This document shows, piece after piece, positions 21,701 through 32,831 of a stretch of DNA of 64,000 nt (its first letter is position 1; the number at the start of each line of letters is the position of its first letter). The notes beneath the pieces were generated by a model that saw only the letters and a list, made by a program, of their open reading frames with translations, was not told where the DNA came from and made no database searches. The position numbers and the translations under genes are program-made. The stretch comes from Gnetum montanum (lineage: Eukaryota > Streptophyta > Gnetopsida > Gnetales > Gnetaceae): NCBI GenBank assembly GCA_015680685.1, contig MNCI01005867.1, positions 1,069,830-1,133,829 of the forward strand, read 5' to 3'.

Positions 21701-24327
21701 GCCGTATGTGCATAAGCACATTACAAATTATATTGTACAAAACATTGCAAAATTTGGGCGCCATTGGCCATTCCATGTTCATTCTTCAAAAGCCAACCCA
21801 ACGTCTTTCCTGAATGGCACCATTGCCCACCCATTTTTCCTTGCATGCCAAGTTTTGCTCCATAGTGCCATCACTCACATAGCTTTCTTTGCTACGGAAC
21901 TTTGCTCAGTTTTTTATTAGGTTGAATTCTGGGTTTTCAATGGATTTTGTCTCTAAATTCTAAAATTGATTGCTTGTTTTTGTGGGTTATGTTTTAGCAA
22001 GAGCCCTAAACTAGGCAAGATTGGACACAAAAGTATTAAGGTGAGTGGGTAGCTGAAAATCAACAAAAAATGACTAAGTCCATACATGATAGTGTTAGGG
22101 TGCTGTTAGTAGTGAGCTTTGGCAGTTTTCGGTTCACACCGCTCAAGTGGGTGGCTCTAAGGGCCGTGGCCGCAAAACTTCCACCAATTGTGGTTAGAAG
22201 CTTTGTGGTGCTCAAAGGCCCCATTCTAGACATCAACGTCCTTATGCTAGTTGCAGAAACCACCCATCACAAAATGTTGTGAGCATTTTCTGTTTCTATT
22301 TCTCTTAGTAAATTTGAGAAATGACTCTTCCTGAGTGCAACGGTGGCCAATGTGGGCATGCGAGGAACTAGGATCCCTCCTCTTCCTCTTCATGCTTGCC
22401 CAGTGGCTCGAATCTAGATCCAACGATAAGATTAGAATCCATCACATAAAATCTATATCAACTCGCAGTTCCATCACACTAGTTTTGTCATTTTTCTTTA
22501 GATTGTGACTGACATGTCCCTTGCATTGTTATTTATGCTTCTCCGATCTAGATTACAACCATCATGCAAGTCGCAATTTTCTCATACTGTCTTTCTCCTA
22601 ATGGTTGTTCCAAGCCATTGTTTAATTTGCGGGTTGTAACTTGTTACATGTGATAAAAACTTTGTTAATTTTCTGCAAAGAAGGTTTGGTTTCAAATTAT
22701 AATGCAAGGAGTGAAGAGAGGAAAAGGAAACACAACAAATTTAGTAGGTGATACAGAGAGCATAATCTCTTATTTCTAAATAGTCTTCTATCTTGATATA
22801 AAAAACATGTAGTTCTGAATAATGGCTTTTGCTTCTATCACCTTTCTGTAGTGCTTATCTAAAGGAAATAACTACCTCATTCACTGCAGATTTTATTTTT
22901 AAAACATGAAAACCATTTCTTCTCATTGTCACAATTGTGTTACATTAAAATCACATTAAACACATTGAAACACGATCTTGAGATTAAGCACATTTCGATG
23001 TGTTAGAAAATTTGTTTCATCTCATGTCTATATTTTTTAAAATAATGTAATAGCAAATTTTTAAAAATGTTTAGATTCTTGTTAATACTAGCAAAGAACT
23101 ACAAGAGTAATGTTGTGTTTGTAATGATTCCAAAAAGATGTCTTATAAATTAATTTTATTTGAGTGAAACTATTTTATTTATTTCAAAGCTTAAAATTTT
23201 GAAAGTGCCACTTCAATAATACTGTTATTAAACAAGATCACAAGAAAGGCAATTTTTCAAGCACATTAGATCCACAACATTACAAGTAATTTCAAGAATT
23301 TAGTAAGGTTTTCTTATGGAATAGTCAAATGATATATTGTGTTATCATTAACTTCTGTGGCTTAAGACTTCTTCTTTTTAGTCGTTTTTTTTTTAAAACA
23401 TCTCAATGCTTATTAAAATACTCCAAACTAGAATGTTAGCCCACGATTATAAACCCGAACATGCCTCCAAATAACCTTAGAAACAACGTAAAATACTTAC
23501 ATATTGTGAATTTTGAATTAAAATTTACTGATCCTAATCAATCCAATGAAAAATAGAAAGTACACAAGTTTATAAGAATAACCTTTAAACTTTGAGAAAA
23601 TTTGGAAGCAATTGAAAAGCAAACTAGAGTATCATAGGACTAATTAACAACAAATCCTATCACAAGACTATGCCATGGACCAAAACATTATTTTTACTTC
23701 AAAGTTTAGACCATAGGTTTCTTGAGTTTGGAGAGAGTTATATGATGCTTCAGTAACATCAAAGAAAAAATTTGGACACTCTATTAGATGCCTGTGTTGT
23801 TCAAGGATAAGATTAAAGGAGCAAGTAAAGGTATTGAGAATCAGAGAAGCCAACATTGGAAGGCCCAATGCTACCCATGATTTAAGAAGATAAGAATAAT
23901 TTAGTTTCATAATTTATGCATCAATGTATTTATGTTTTCCAAAATATGTTTTCTTAATTTAAATAACTAAACCACATGAATTTATTACACTTTTGAAAAA
24001 ACTCAAGGATTTCGTGGGTAGAGTATTTAAGAAATTGTGGTTAAATAAAATTTCATAAATTTCTCTATTCCATTCTCTTAATCATCATTTCCAGTCATTT
24101 TTTTTTAAATCATGGCTCTACAATCTTGAGATGTGCATTTACATAGAGTTTTTACAATGTATCATTATTAGGAAACTATAAGAGAAAAAGCTAAACATCT
24201 AGATGCATGAAATAACATTTCAATTTTCATATATTGTTTAAACAAGAAACTAAACAAAAAGACCATTACATTAGTAGTATCTCTATGCAATCATTTTTGA
24301 AGATTATGAATAGCTCTGACCCACAGC
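21701..24327. other. AT-rich intergenic DNA
   Basis: No gene, RNA or identifiable element seen. Overlapping opposite frames at 22060-22282 have no motif and are not called. Confidence 0.6.
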
Positions 24328-24939
24328 ATCAGCCTTCTGGATGACCCTATGCCTTATGGTATCTTAAAACTCTAAGCAATTGTTCCCTTCTAGTAGGTTT
24401 TAATGCCTTCCAGTTAGAACTGTGGGAGGGTGCTAGTCACAGTGCCTCGTAGTTTACCTAGACCTTGCTAGTAAATGACCCTTTGCCTTCTGAAAGCCAC
24501 AAACTCCAACCAATTATTCCCTTCCGAAAACTCTAAATGCATTCTAGTAGCCTCAAACTCTAAGTAATAGTTCCCTTCGGAAAGGTTTAAATGCCTTTCA
24601 ATTTGGATTGCGAGTGGGTGCTAGTTGCACTACCTCGTAGTCTATGTAGCACTTGCTATTAGATGATCCTTTGCCTTCTGGAAGCCACAAACTCCAACTA
24701 ATTGTTTCCTACTGGAAGGCCTGGATGCCTTCTGGATGATCTTCAACCTTTCAAATGACCCTCAACCTTCTAGTAGCCTTAAACTCCAAGTAATTATTTT
24801 TTTTCCGAAGGTTTGAATATCTTCTAGTTGGGACTGTAGGCAGGTGCTAGTTGCACTACTTCATAGTTTACATAGCACTTGTTGCCGGATGACCTTGTGG
24901 CTTCTAGAAGCTACACACTCCAACCAATTATTTCCTACC
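24328..24939. repeat. Tandem satellite of ~225 bp, left fragment (about 3 units)
   Basis: It repeats AGCC-CAAACTCCAA-CAATT-TTCCCT, AATGCCTTC-AGTT and GTTTAC-TAG blocks (GTTTAC-like positions near 24453, 24640, 24868). It matches the array at 57744-61661. It ends in CTACC (24935-24939), the target duplication of element C, so C was inserted into one continuous array. Confidence 0.9.
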
Positions 24940-25602
24940 TGATGAGCAATGAGGTACCCCTTACGCCCAACCATACAAATCACAAGCATTCACGCATGAT
25001 CTAATCAAATTTCATGGATGGGACTAGTTGTGGCATCTAGATCAGTATGCCTTGATCGTAGTTCGTTGTCTTTCCACTTAGACTAGTGGTAGCTTTGTCA
25101 CATATGGTTTAGTCCAGAGTGAGGCATATGATTCTTGATGTTGTTTTGGCTTTATGCTACGCCTAATGATAATAAAGAAATCAATTATTTAAACTAATCA
25201 ACAATGGAAATTAAAGTCTAAACTAGCCTACGGGTAATGAGTGTCTATTCCTAGCTTTTCATACACGTCCTAAACCCACGTATCCACTACTGGAATTACC
25301 AAGCACTATGCTACTAGGTGAACCAAGCAATAACGTTGCTAGGATTACCAAGCGAATATGTGTTTACACTTGAAATTGGTTGCGCTCATTCTACTAATTC
25401 ATTAACATGCATGGAAATGTAAATATTAACTAAATACACAGAATATAAATTACATTAAAAGTAAATTTAATTTAAGTAAAAGTGCTGCAATGAATAAGAA
25501 TCAATCTCGATCTTATTGCCATTCATGGAATGTGTCTAGATACATTGTCACTCGAATAAGACATACTTAGATCCACATTGCGGGCACTCACTAATTGTTC
25601 TT
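24940..25602 (-). repeat. Element C 3' LTR, R/U5 part
   Basis: Collinear with 47755-48458 (shared GGATGGGACTAGTTGTGGCA and CTAGATCA blocks). It is interrupted by element A and continues at 32523. TTCTT at 25598-25602 is A's target duplication. Confidence 0.88.
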
Positions 25603-25702
25603 TGATGAGACGCGATATCGCATGCGCGATATCGCAGCCGTCGCGATATCGCGTTGTCCCCTACGATATCGCATACACGATATCGTGGTGCACCATCATA
25701 TC

Positions 25703-25710
25703 TATAAATG
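25703..25710 (+). promoter_or_regulatory. TATA box, element A 5' LTR
   Basis: TATAAATG, 18 bp after the last palindrome; the 3' LTR has TATAAATA at the same place. Confidence 0.7.
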
Positions 25711-25931
25711 AGAGGTGGATCTCCCTTATTTCCTCATCCTAAGCTAGAAGTAGGGAAACTCTGGCAGATTGATCACTCCAGAGATAGAATATTTTCCATG
25801 TGCCCGCAATAGGAGTCCTAAAGTGAACGGATCTTTATTCGAGCAACATTGTACCTGAACACAAGTTTTGTACGGCAATAAAGATGAACTTCCTAGATAA
25901 ACCTTGCAATGCATGGAATAGGATTTTATTT

Positions 25932-25999
25932 NNNNNNNNNNNNNNNNNNNNNNNNNNNNNNNNNNNNNNNNNNNNNNNNNNNNNNNNNNNNNNNNNNNN
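25932..25999. other. Assembly gap (68 N)
   Basis: Unknown bases inside the element A 5' LTR. The sister LTR has 247 bp between the aligned flanks (31951-32197). Confidence 0.99.
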
Positions 26000-26325
26000 T
26001 CAGGGTGTGTACGGTAAGTGGGAACAGATGCTGATGCTAGGTAATTTAGACTTAGTTCATTAGTTAGAGTTAGTAATTAGTTTCTCAACCCTTCACCTTG
26101 TTAGCATAGGAGACATAAAACATAAAAATCTATAAAAATCATATACCTCGGACTTACTTAACCATACACCATGACAACTACAAGTAAGTCTGGGAAGACA
26201 ACGAATAATTAACCCTAAGTGTTCCATGGGGCATGTAGGCACTTAGTCTGCGGAGTTCGACTGGATCGCGTGTGCTATGCTCGTATTCGTATGGTTGAGT
26301 GTAGGGGTATCTCGCCACTCATCAT

Positions 26326-26343
26326 TGGCACCGTTGTCGGGGA
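26326..26343 (+). other. Element A primer-binding site, tRNA-Asp-like
   Basis: TGGCACCGTTGTCGGGGA, one base after the LTR end. It differs at two positions from the complement of the plant tRNA-Asp 3' end. Confidence 0.85.
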
Positions 26344-26466
26344 CTAAGTGTTTGTGCGCTGAATAGAACATAGGATATCATTCACATTGTTGGGAGCCTA
26401 AACGAACCTTTGGGTTAATTAAAAGAAAAATTTATATAACGGTAATTAGCACACCAATAAATAACA

Positions 26467-28380
26467 ATGTCTTCTTCTCATAAGAGCAACTCACCACCTA
26501 GGGACAATACACAAAATAGTCGGCAGTCAAAAACACATAACCTAAATCTGCCAGTTCCTCAACAATATAGGTTGACATATACTCATCCTGATGAGTATAT
26601 CTCCAACTTTACTTTTATCCTCCATCAAGATGAACAGATGCACTGGAGAGATTTACAAGGTAACATAGTGTTACCTCCGGATTGTGCAGTCCCCAAAATG
26701 CTTCTCTGTGCTCTGGCATAGATTGACATGACACAGCTTTACGCTGAATATGTTGCATCAGATTTTGACTCAAGGGATTACCATCCCACAACTGCACAAC
26801 GTATGAGGGACTCAAGGCAGGAGAGCCAACATACACTGTTGAAGGGCAAAGGCCCACATGTCCTTAGCGAAATAGGAGATGAGGAACCCATTATCACGGG
26901 TTCTCCAGCAAATGATGTTCCCCCTCCTAACGATGGCAAGGAGGTTGGGTATCAGAACCTACGATCAACGATACATAACATTGGTTCTAATCCCCGTGAA
27001 CACCAACTGTTCACAGAGGGAATAACCACACACAACAAGGACGGGCACTTAGATCGTCATCACGATCGGGGCCGAAGCAACCGAAGAGAAGGTAGGAAAC
27101 ATTGTCATGGCGATGGTCCTCCTTCTTATTCTCCTTCATCTCATCACTCACCCTCTCCTTTCACCTCTGGGCACAATCATGAAGGGCATAATGGAGAGGA
27201 TAAAAGTAAGAAAAATGAGAGACCTCGACGAGATAGTTGAGAGAGAGGACAAGGGCAAGACCGAAGGGAAAGTAGGGAACAATGAAGACATCATAGACGT
27301 CATGAAAGAGACGATCATGATGAGCCCCTACTAGCCACCCGAAGTATGCTTAATATAATAGAGGCAGTTAGAATCTCAACAAGGCATTTAAAAGATAGTC
27401 GGATCAAACACTTATACATGAAAAACATCCCACGATTTGAAGGGAGATACAATGCTGATCCGCAACATCATTTACAGGCATTCCATGATGCTTGCGCCCT
27501 GCAGAACATAGAGAACAAGTGGCAAAAACTTAAGTTGTTTCCTAGGACACTCACCAAGGAAGCAGAGAGTTGGTATCGGTCCTTAGAGCTGGAAACCATT
27601 AGGAGGTGGAGTACGATGTTATAACTCTTCAACGATAAGTATCAAACGTACTCTAGAGTGTCTAATTTACGTAAGCAGATCCAAGGATGGAAGCAAGGTA
27701 ATCATGAACCCTTGGATGCTACCATGGCCCGCTACTACACATTGTTACATCGTTGCCCGGGCCATGAATACGCTCAACGAGACCAACTTTGCCACATCGT
27801 AGATGGGCTAAGGCATGAGACTAGAAGAACCCTTGGGACTTATGCCCAAGGGAGATTATCAAAACTTAGAGCCCATGAAGTTCATCGCTTGTTGGAACAA
27901 GTAGCAAAAGAAGAAGGTGAACTACGAAAAAGAGAGAGTGCGGAAGAATACAACTGTGATCCCTCCCTTCGAAAGAAGAAAGTGAAATTTTGTGATGAGG
28001 AGGATGAGTCACCACTCGAAGAGTTGGTGAACAGAAAAACCTTGCTAATTCAAAAATTAACAACAGAAGTATCGACTAAGATGGATCAATTGTGGGATTC
28101 CTTAGACTCCAGACTTGAAACTGTCCTGAAAATCGTAGAAGAGTCTAAGGAGGAACGAATTAGTAACAAAGATAAGACAAAGTGGAGAAATTCAGGGCCT
28201 ACACATAACAAGGGTAAAGGAAAAATTACTATCTCTGATGAAGTTGTGGATTCAGACATAGACGATGACGGTGGATGTGAGATCTGCTACTATGACCATC
28301 CCAAGGGATGTTGTCCAATCATCTCACATCTACAAGAGTCTGGGGTGTATGCACTTAACCCGAGACTCAACAAACGGTAG
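26467..28380 (+). pseudogene. Element A gag, single frame with four internal stops
   Basis: From MSSSHKSNSPP, one frame of 638 codons runs to a TAG at 28378. It has stops only at 26719, 27238, 27283 and 27622 and no frameshift. The N-terminal part is followed by a His/Arg/Ser-rich linker. The gag core reads MKNIPRFEGRYNADPQHHLQ, RTLTKEAESWYRSLE and LRKQIQGWKQGNHEPLDATM. It ends in a knuckle-like CEICYYDHPKGCC. The TAG at 28378 is itself probably a mutated Gln, because element B has CAA there and the frame continues. Confidence 0.88.
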
Positions 28381-29018
28381 ACACCTCGTAGGTTACCTTA
28401 TTCCCAAGGTAACCCAAGATAGTTCCACCAACCCTTAACGTATTATCCAAGTGGAACTCCACCACAACCCATCGGACGACATTAGCAGTGGAAATACCCA
28501 CAGTCATGGGGGATTCCATCGTCGAAACAACAGTACCCTTGCCGGCAGCCGATTCCTCCAAGTAACCCTATGGGTTACACAATCCCACAATGTCACTACC
28601 AAGTTCGGGAGTACTTTAGGAGGACTCCTCCTTCGGGAGGCACCCCACATACTTACCATCCTCCAACTCCATCTGCACCTCTTTCACCTGTAGTTCCCAT
28701 ACAACTTGCTCCAACAATGCAAGGGAAACTCCCTACTCAACCGTAGCAACGTAACGCTGCAAGAGCTATAACTATTCAACCTGCTGCTGGTTCTGACAAT
28801 TGTAAAAAAAGAAGACATTTCTTCAAAACCAGAAGCCCAGACAAACTCTTGCAACAACAAGTGGTTGAGTCCATGTACACTCCTCCACCATCCAACACTT
28901 TGGAGCACCTTCAGTCCAACAGAGCTATACGCATACGGTTATGTTAACACATACCGTAACCGACTAAATCAAGGTAGGCCACCTTCCCAGGAAACTATTT
29001 GACCCTGGGAGCCCCTTA

Positions 29019-29549
29019 ATGTATCTACAAATCATCGGGAATAAACCACATAAGGCTCTTCTTGACTCAGGTTCTGGAGTCAATCTAATTTCACGAGATA
29101 TGTATCAAGCCTGGAACCTGCCCCAACTTAAGAAGAGCAACATCCAACTAGAGCTGGTAGACCAGTCCATCACCATTTCCTTAGGATTGGTGGAGGAAAT
29201 TATTACCACTATGTGTGGTTGGTCCCACCCAGCTGATTTCCTGGTGATTGAAATCAACAACAATGAAGGGGGCTTCCCAATTATAATGGGAAGGCCATGG
29301 CTAAGTACAGTAGATGCGTACCTAAGGATCTGCGATCTTTCCTTGAAGATATCTAAGATAAACATTTATGGAAAGATCGAGAAGAAGAAAGTTCCGTGCA
29401 TCACATACAGTGATTCAGAGGGTGATGACATAGAAGAATGTTCAGCATCTCTTCCATGTAATCGATGTGCCCAAGAGATACAAATCCAAAGATGCCTATA
29501 TGTAGCAACCACACCAGTAGTAGACACCCCCGTGGTTGATAGCTACTAG
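29019..29549 (+). pseudogene. Element A aspartic protease region
   Basis: An open frame of 176 codons. It has the active site LLDSGSGVNLIS and the flap/C-terminal motif FPIIMGRPWLS, as in Athila-type proteases, followed by CNRCAQEIQIQRCLYVATT. The region 28381-29018 links it to gag in another frame and contains stops. No polymerase follows. Confidence 0.85.
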
Positions 29550-29739
29550 AAAGAGCAAATCAATATGCACGGAACAAACTGAGGAAACCACTCATGCTAA
29601 AAATGAAGGCATAGACACATTGGAATATGAGCATTGCCAACTTCCCTCCCTTAATCTAAGAACATCAATTGGAAGAAGTTGGACACTTTTATGAAATTCA
29701 AATAGATGCTCATTATTTCAGAGCTCTCCCTTGCAATTT

Positions 29740-31669
29740 AGTCATGGGGGAGATGGCCACCTATGCTAATCATTGGAGGCCCTTAGTTCTTCTTAAGTTT
29801 TTGTTTTACACATTTTTGTCTTACACATTTTTGTTTTACATGTTTTTGTTTTACAGATTTCTTTAACTTTTCTTGTTTTTGTTTTACAACATCGTTATAC
29901 TTTTCCATTTTTTGTGTGTGTTTGTGTGTGTGTTAACCATCCTGTAAGTTTGTCACCCAATAAGTGTTCTTCATGATGGTATGAACTGTTTTCATATTGA
30001 TTGCTAATGTTTGGTTTTTACCTTTAAGTCATGATGTTGATACTAAGGTATATTCTTTTGATATGACAGGCAATGAGTTCACTTCATCCATCCATCCACC
30101 AGTTTCTATGGTCTCTCTTGGCTTGGAAATGTACAGTCTCCTCCATAATAAGAACTTTAACGAATCGGTGACTAGGCACTTCTCAAACTAAGGAAGGATT
30201 CAAGGTTTGAAAAGGGTGTGACTTCAAGGGAACTTGATGCTTTTGTGTTGGCCATTCTCTTGGGTGCTTGGATGTTTTCTTCTTGGGTTTTCTTCTCATT
30301 CCAATGTTACCCTATTATCAGAAGTTGAGACAATAAAAATAAGAAGTCTTTGCATGGTGTGGTTCTCACGCATAAAAACACAAAAAAAAGTGAGAATTCA
30401 AAGCACACCCCTTAGATGAAATAAACTTGGGCTACAAGCACTGGTTATGGAACCAAAAGTGTTCCCTCTAACTAAGGCCCCTTCTCGCTTCCCATTCTCT
30501 CCTTTGTTTCGTCGGAATGGTGGTGGCTCTTTGGAGGTGCATTCTTGTTACTTCAAGAGGATGGATTGGCCAAATGCATTGATGCGAAGTCACTGGATGT
30601 GGTTGGTTTGAGGCTAGAGTTGGAATGAGATTTGCCAAGTCACATTAATCATGAAACACACAAGGGGCTGTACACCACCTTGTTCTTGGGATTCCATTCC
30701 ATTTTCTTCTCTCCACCCTTCTCTCCATTGTTCACCTCATTGCCGATTGTATCATTAGTGTATATTTTGGTAGATGCATCATTTTCTTTTTGGTAAATTC
30801 TCATGGTTAAGACTTTAACTCTTGTTCCAAAGGACATTCCCAGAGCCTACGAACTCTTCGAATGTGGGTTTGTCAAGGCATCAAGGGCATGAGCCTGCTT
30901 TGGGGAGGACCCACTAACATTCTTATTTTGTGCATCCGCTAAATTCTTTCCCTTAACATTTTTGCAATTAATTTTATTTTGTTCATTTCCATCTTGACAT
31001 CCATTTCATCGATGTCATAGTTGTCCCTTTTTATCTATCTTTCTTATTCCTTTTCTTTGTCCATTCTAATGCTACTGGAGGTTCGCGATTAGTCATGGGG
31101 GTATGGGGCTTGATTTTTTCGATTTTCTCCTAGCCCTGATTTTTTCAATTTTTTCCGAACCCCTACACCTTTAGTAGTCATCATTAATATATCTCCAGAC
31201 CCATATCAGCCATATCACAACCTAGCCAATGGACCTTCCACCGAAGCAAGGTATTAATTACATGATGATTCATTTACCCTTGCTAATATATAATTGTGTT
31301 GTGTGTGCAGATGACGATCATACAACAACGAATTGGATCTGGAGCAAACACTTGGAATGGAGCAGTGCTGGAAGCAACTATGCAAGGAGCAAGATCGATG
31401 GCCCACTTACGGATGAACAACGAAGGTGCAATCTTGGTGTTGGCAGAAGCAACACTTCTTTCTCTCTTCTCTCTGAGCTGCCAACTAAGGTCTGATGTCA
31501 ATGTAATAAGGTCTTCACCCTTGTTGTCATGAACACCAATTTTGTCAATTCTTGTAATGATGATCCATTCACATGTCATCCCATTAGTTCCATTCACCTC
31601 AATAATCCCATACCTTCCCAATATTTTGTAAGGAACTCGAGGATGAGTTTTCATTTAGTCATGGGGGTA
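29740..31669 (+). other. Element A 3' non-coding region with repeated purine tracts
   Basis: AGTCATGGGGG occurs at 29740-29750, 31091-31101 and 31657-31667, the last two bases short of the 3' LTR. A hairpin block lies at 30356-30409. No envelope-like or other coding frame is visible. Confidence 0.75.
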
Positions 31670-32522
31670 TGATGAGACGCGATATCGCATGGGCCGCGAT
31701 ATCGTGGTGCGTCGTCATATTTATAAATAAGAGGTAGCTCTCCCTTGTTTCCTCGTCCTAGGCTAGAAGTAGGGAAACTCTAACAGATTGATCACTCCAG
31801 AGATTGAATATTTTCCATGTGCCCGCAGTAGGAGTCCTAAAGTGAATGGATCTTTATTCGAGCAACATTGTACTTGAACACAAGTTGTGTATGGCAATAA
31901 AGACAAACTTCCTGGATAAACCTTGTAGTGCATGGAATAGGATTTTATTTAATGTTATTTATTGCTTTCTCTCTCACCCTTATCTCCTAGTAATGCGGAA
32001 TGAGTACGACTTGATTACGAGCATTTAAGGATGTGTACAGATAATCAAGGAACGAATGCTTATCGCACTTAAGCTAGATTAGATTCTCTCAACCCTTTCC
32101 TCCTAGTTAAGTGCCTCAGTATGACCACTTCGAGCACGTGCATTACGCGCGGTGATCCCAGCAACGATTAGCGTTTAGTAGCCACGGTTGCATCGATTCA
32201 AGTTGTGTACGGTAAGTGGGAATGGATGTTGACGCTAGGTAATTTAGACTTAGTTCATTAGTTAGCTTTAGTAATTACTTTCTCAACCCTTTACCTTGTT
32301 AGCATAGGAGACATAAAACATAAAAAGCTATAAAAATCATATACCTCGAACTTACTTAACCATACACTGTGACAACTACAAGTAAGTCTGGGAAGACAAC
32401 GAATAATTAACCCTAAGTGTTCCATGGGGCGTGTAGGCACTTAGTCTGTGGAGTTCGACAGGATCATGTGTGCTACGCTCGTATTTGTATGGTTGAGTGT
32501 AGGGGTATCTCGCCACTCATCA
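31670..32522 (+). repeat. Element A 3' LTR
   Basis: 853 bp, TGATGAG to CTCATCA. It has only two CGATATCG palindromes (31680-31687, 31697-31704) and TATAAATA at 31722-31729. Over one 95-base stretch it differs from the 5' LTR at 8 positions. Confidence 0.93.
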
Positions 32523-32831
32523 TTCTCTAAGACTATAGAAAAAACTAGAAGAGTTTGGCTACTCTATTGACCAAAGAATGTCAATGCATAGTAAGAGCAC
32601 ATGTATTTATATGCGAAAATAGACACTATGTTGATGGGGTTACATCAACGTGTCATTTCATGTGTCGATGGGGCCTAGTCGATGCAATTAGTTTGAAGCA
32701 GCTGCGTTGAAGCAGCTACATCGAGGCACTTGCATCAAAGTAGTTGCATTGAGGTAGCTACATAGAAGTGGCTACCTTAAAGCAATTGCATCAAAGAGGC
32801 TACATTGATGCAACCAACCAATGCTTCATCA
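32523..32831 (-). repeat. Element C 3' LTR, U3 part with 14-bp tandem repeat
   Basis: Continues from 25602. It carries eight 14-bp units (32695-32806) of the type GAAGCAGCTACATC. A minus-strand TATAAATA at 32604-32611 follows the repeats in the sense direction. The LTR ends at 32831 (sense TGATGA). Confidence 0.88.

Larger units (their letters stand above)
25603..26324 (+). repeat. Element A 5' LTR (contains assembly gap)
   Basis: Starts TGATGAGACG and ends CGCCACTCATCA. Five CGATATCG palindromes (25613-25685) sit just before a TATA box at 25703. It includes 68 N. Confidence 0.93.
25603..32522 (+). mobile_element. Element A: Athila-like element with gag and protease only
   Basis: A 6.9 kb element with LTRs 25603-26324 and 31670-32522 that begin TGATGAG and end CTCATCA. 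TTCTT/TTCTC duplicates flank it, and removing it rejoins the C LTR to match the sister LTR at 48411. Order: 5' LTR, tRNA-Asp-like primer site, gag, protease, a long non-coding 3' region, purine tract, 3' LTR. Sequence after protease jumps directly to what in element B lies after integrase, so RT-RNase H-integrase has been lost. Confidence 0.92.

Noticed and set aside
22060-22282. Overlapping open frames on both strands
   Set aside because: Both about 70 codons in a less AT-rich patch; no motif and no promoter evidence.
29750-31669. Envelope-like third frame, as in some Athila elements
   Set aside because: No long open frame, signal peptide or membrane segment could be supported in A, B or C.
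32695-32806. Coding repeat encoding a peptide
   Set aside because: The 14-bp period is not a multiple of three and lies in LTR U3, so it is not coding.
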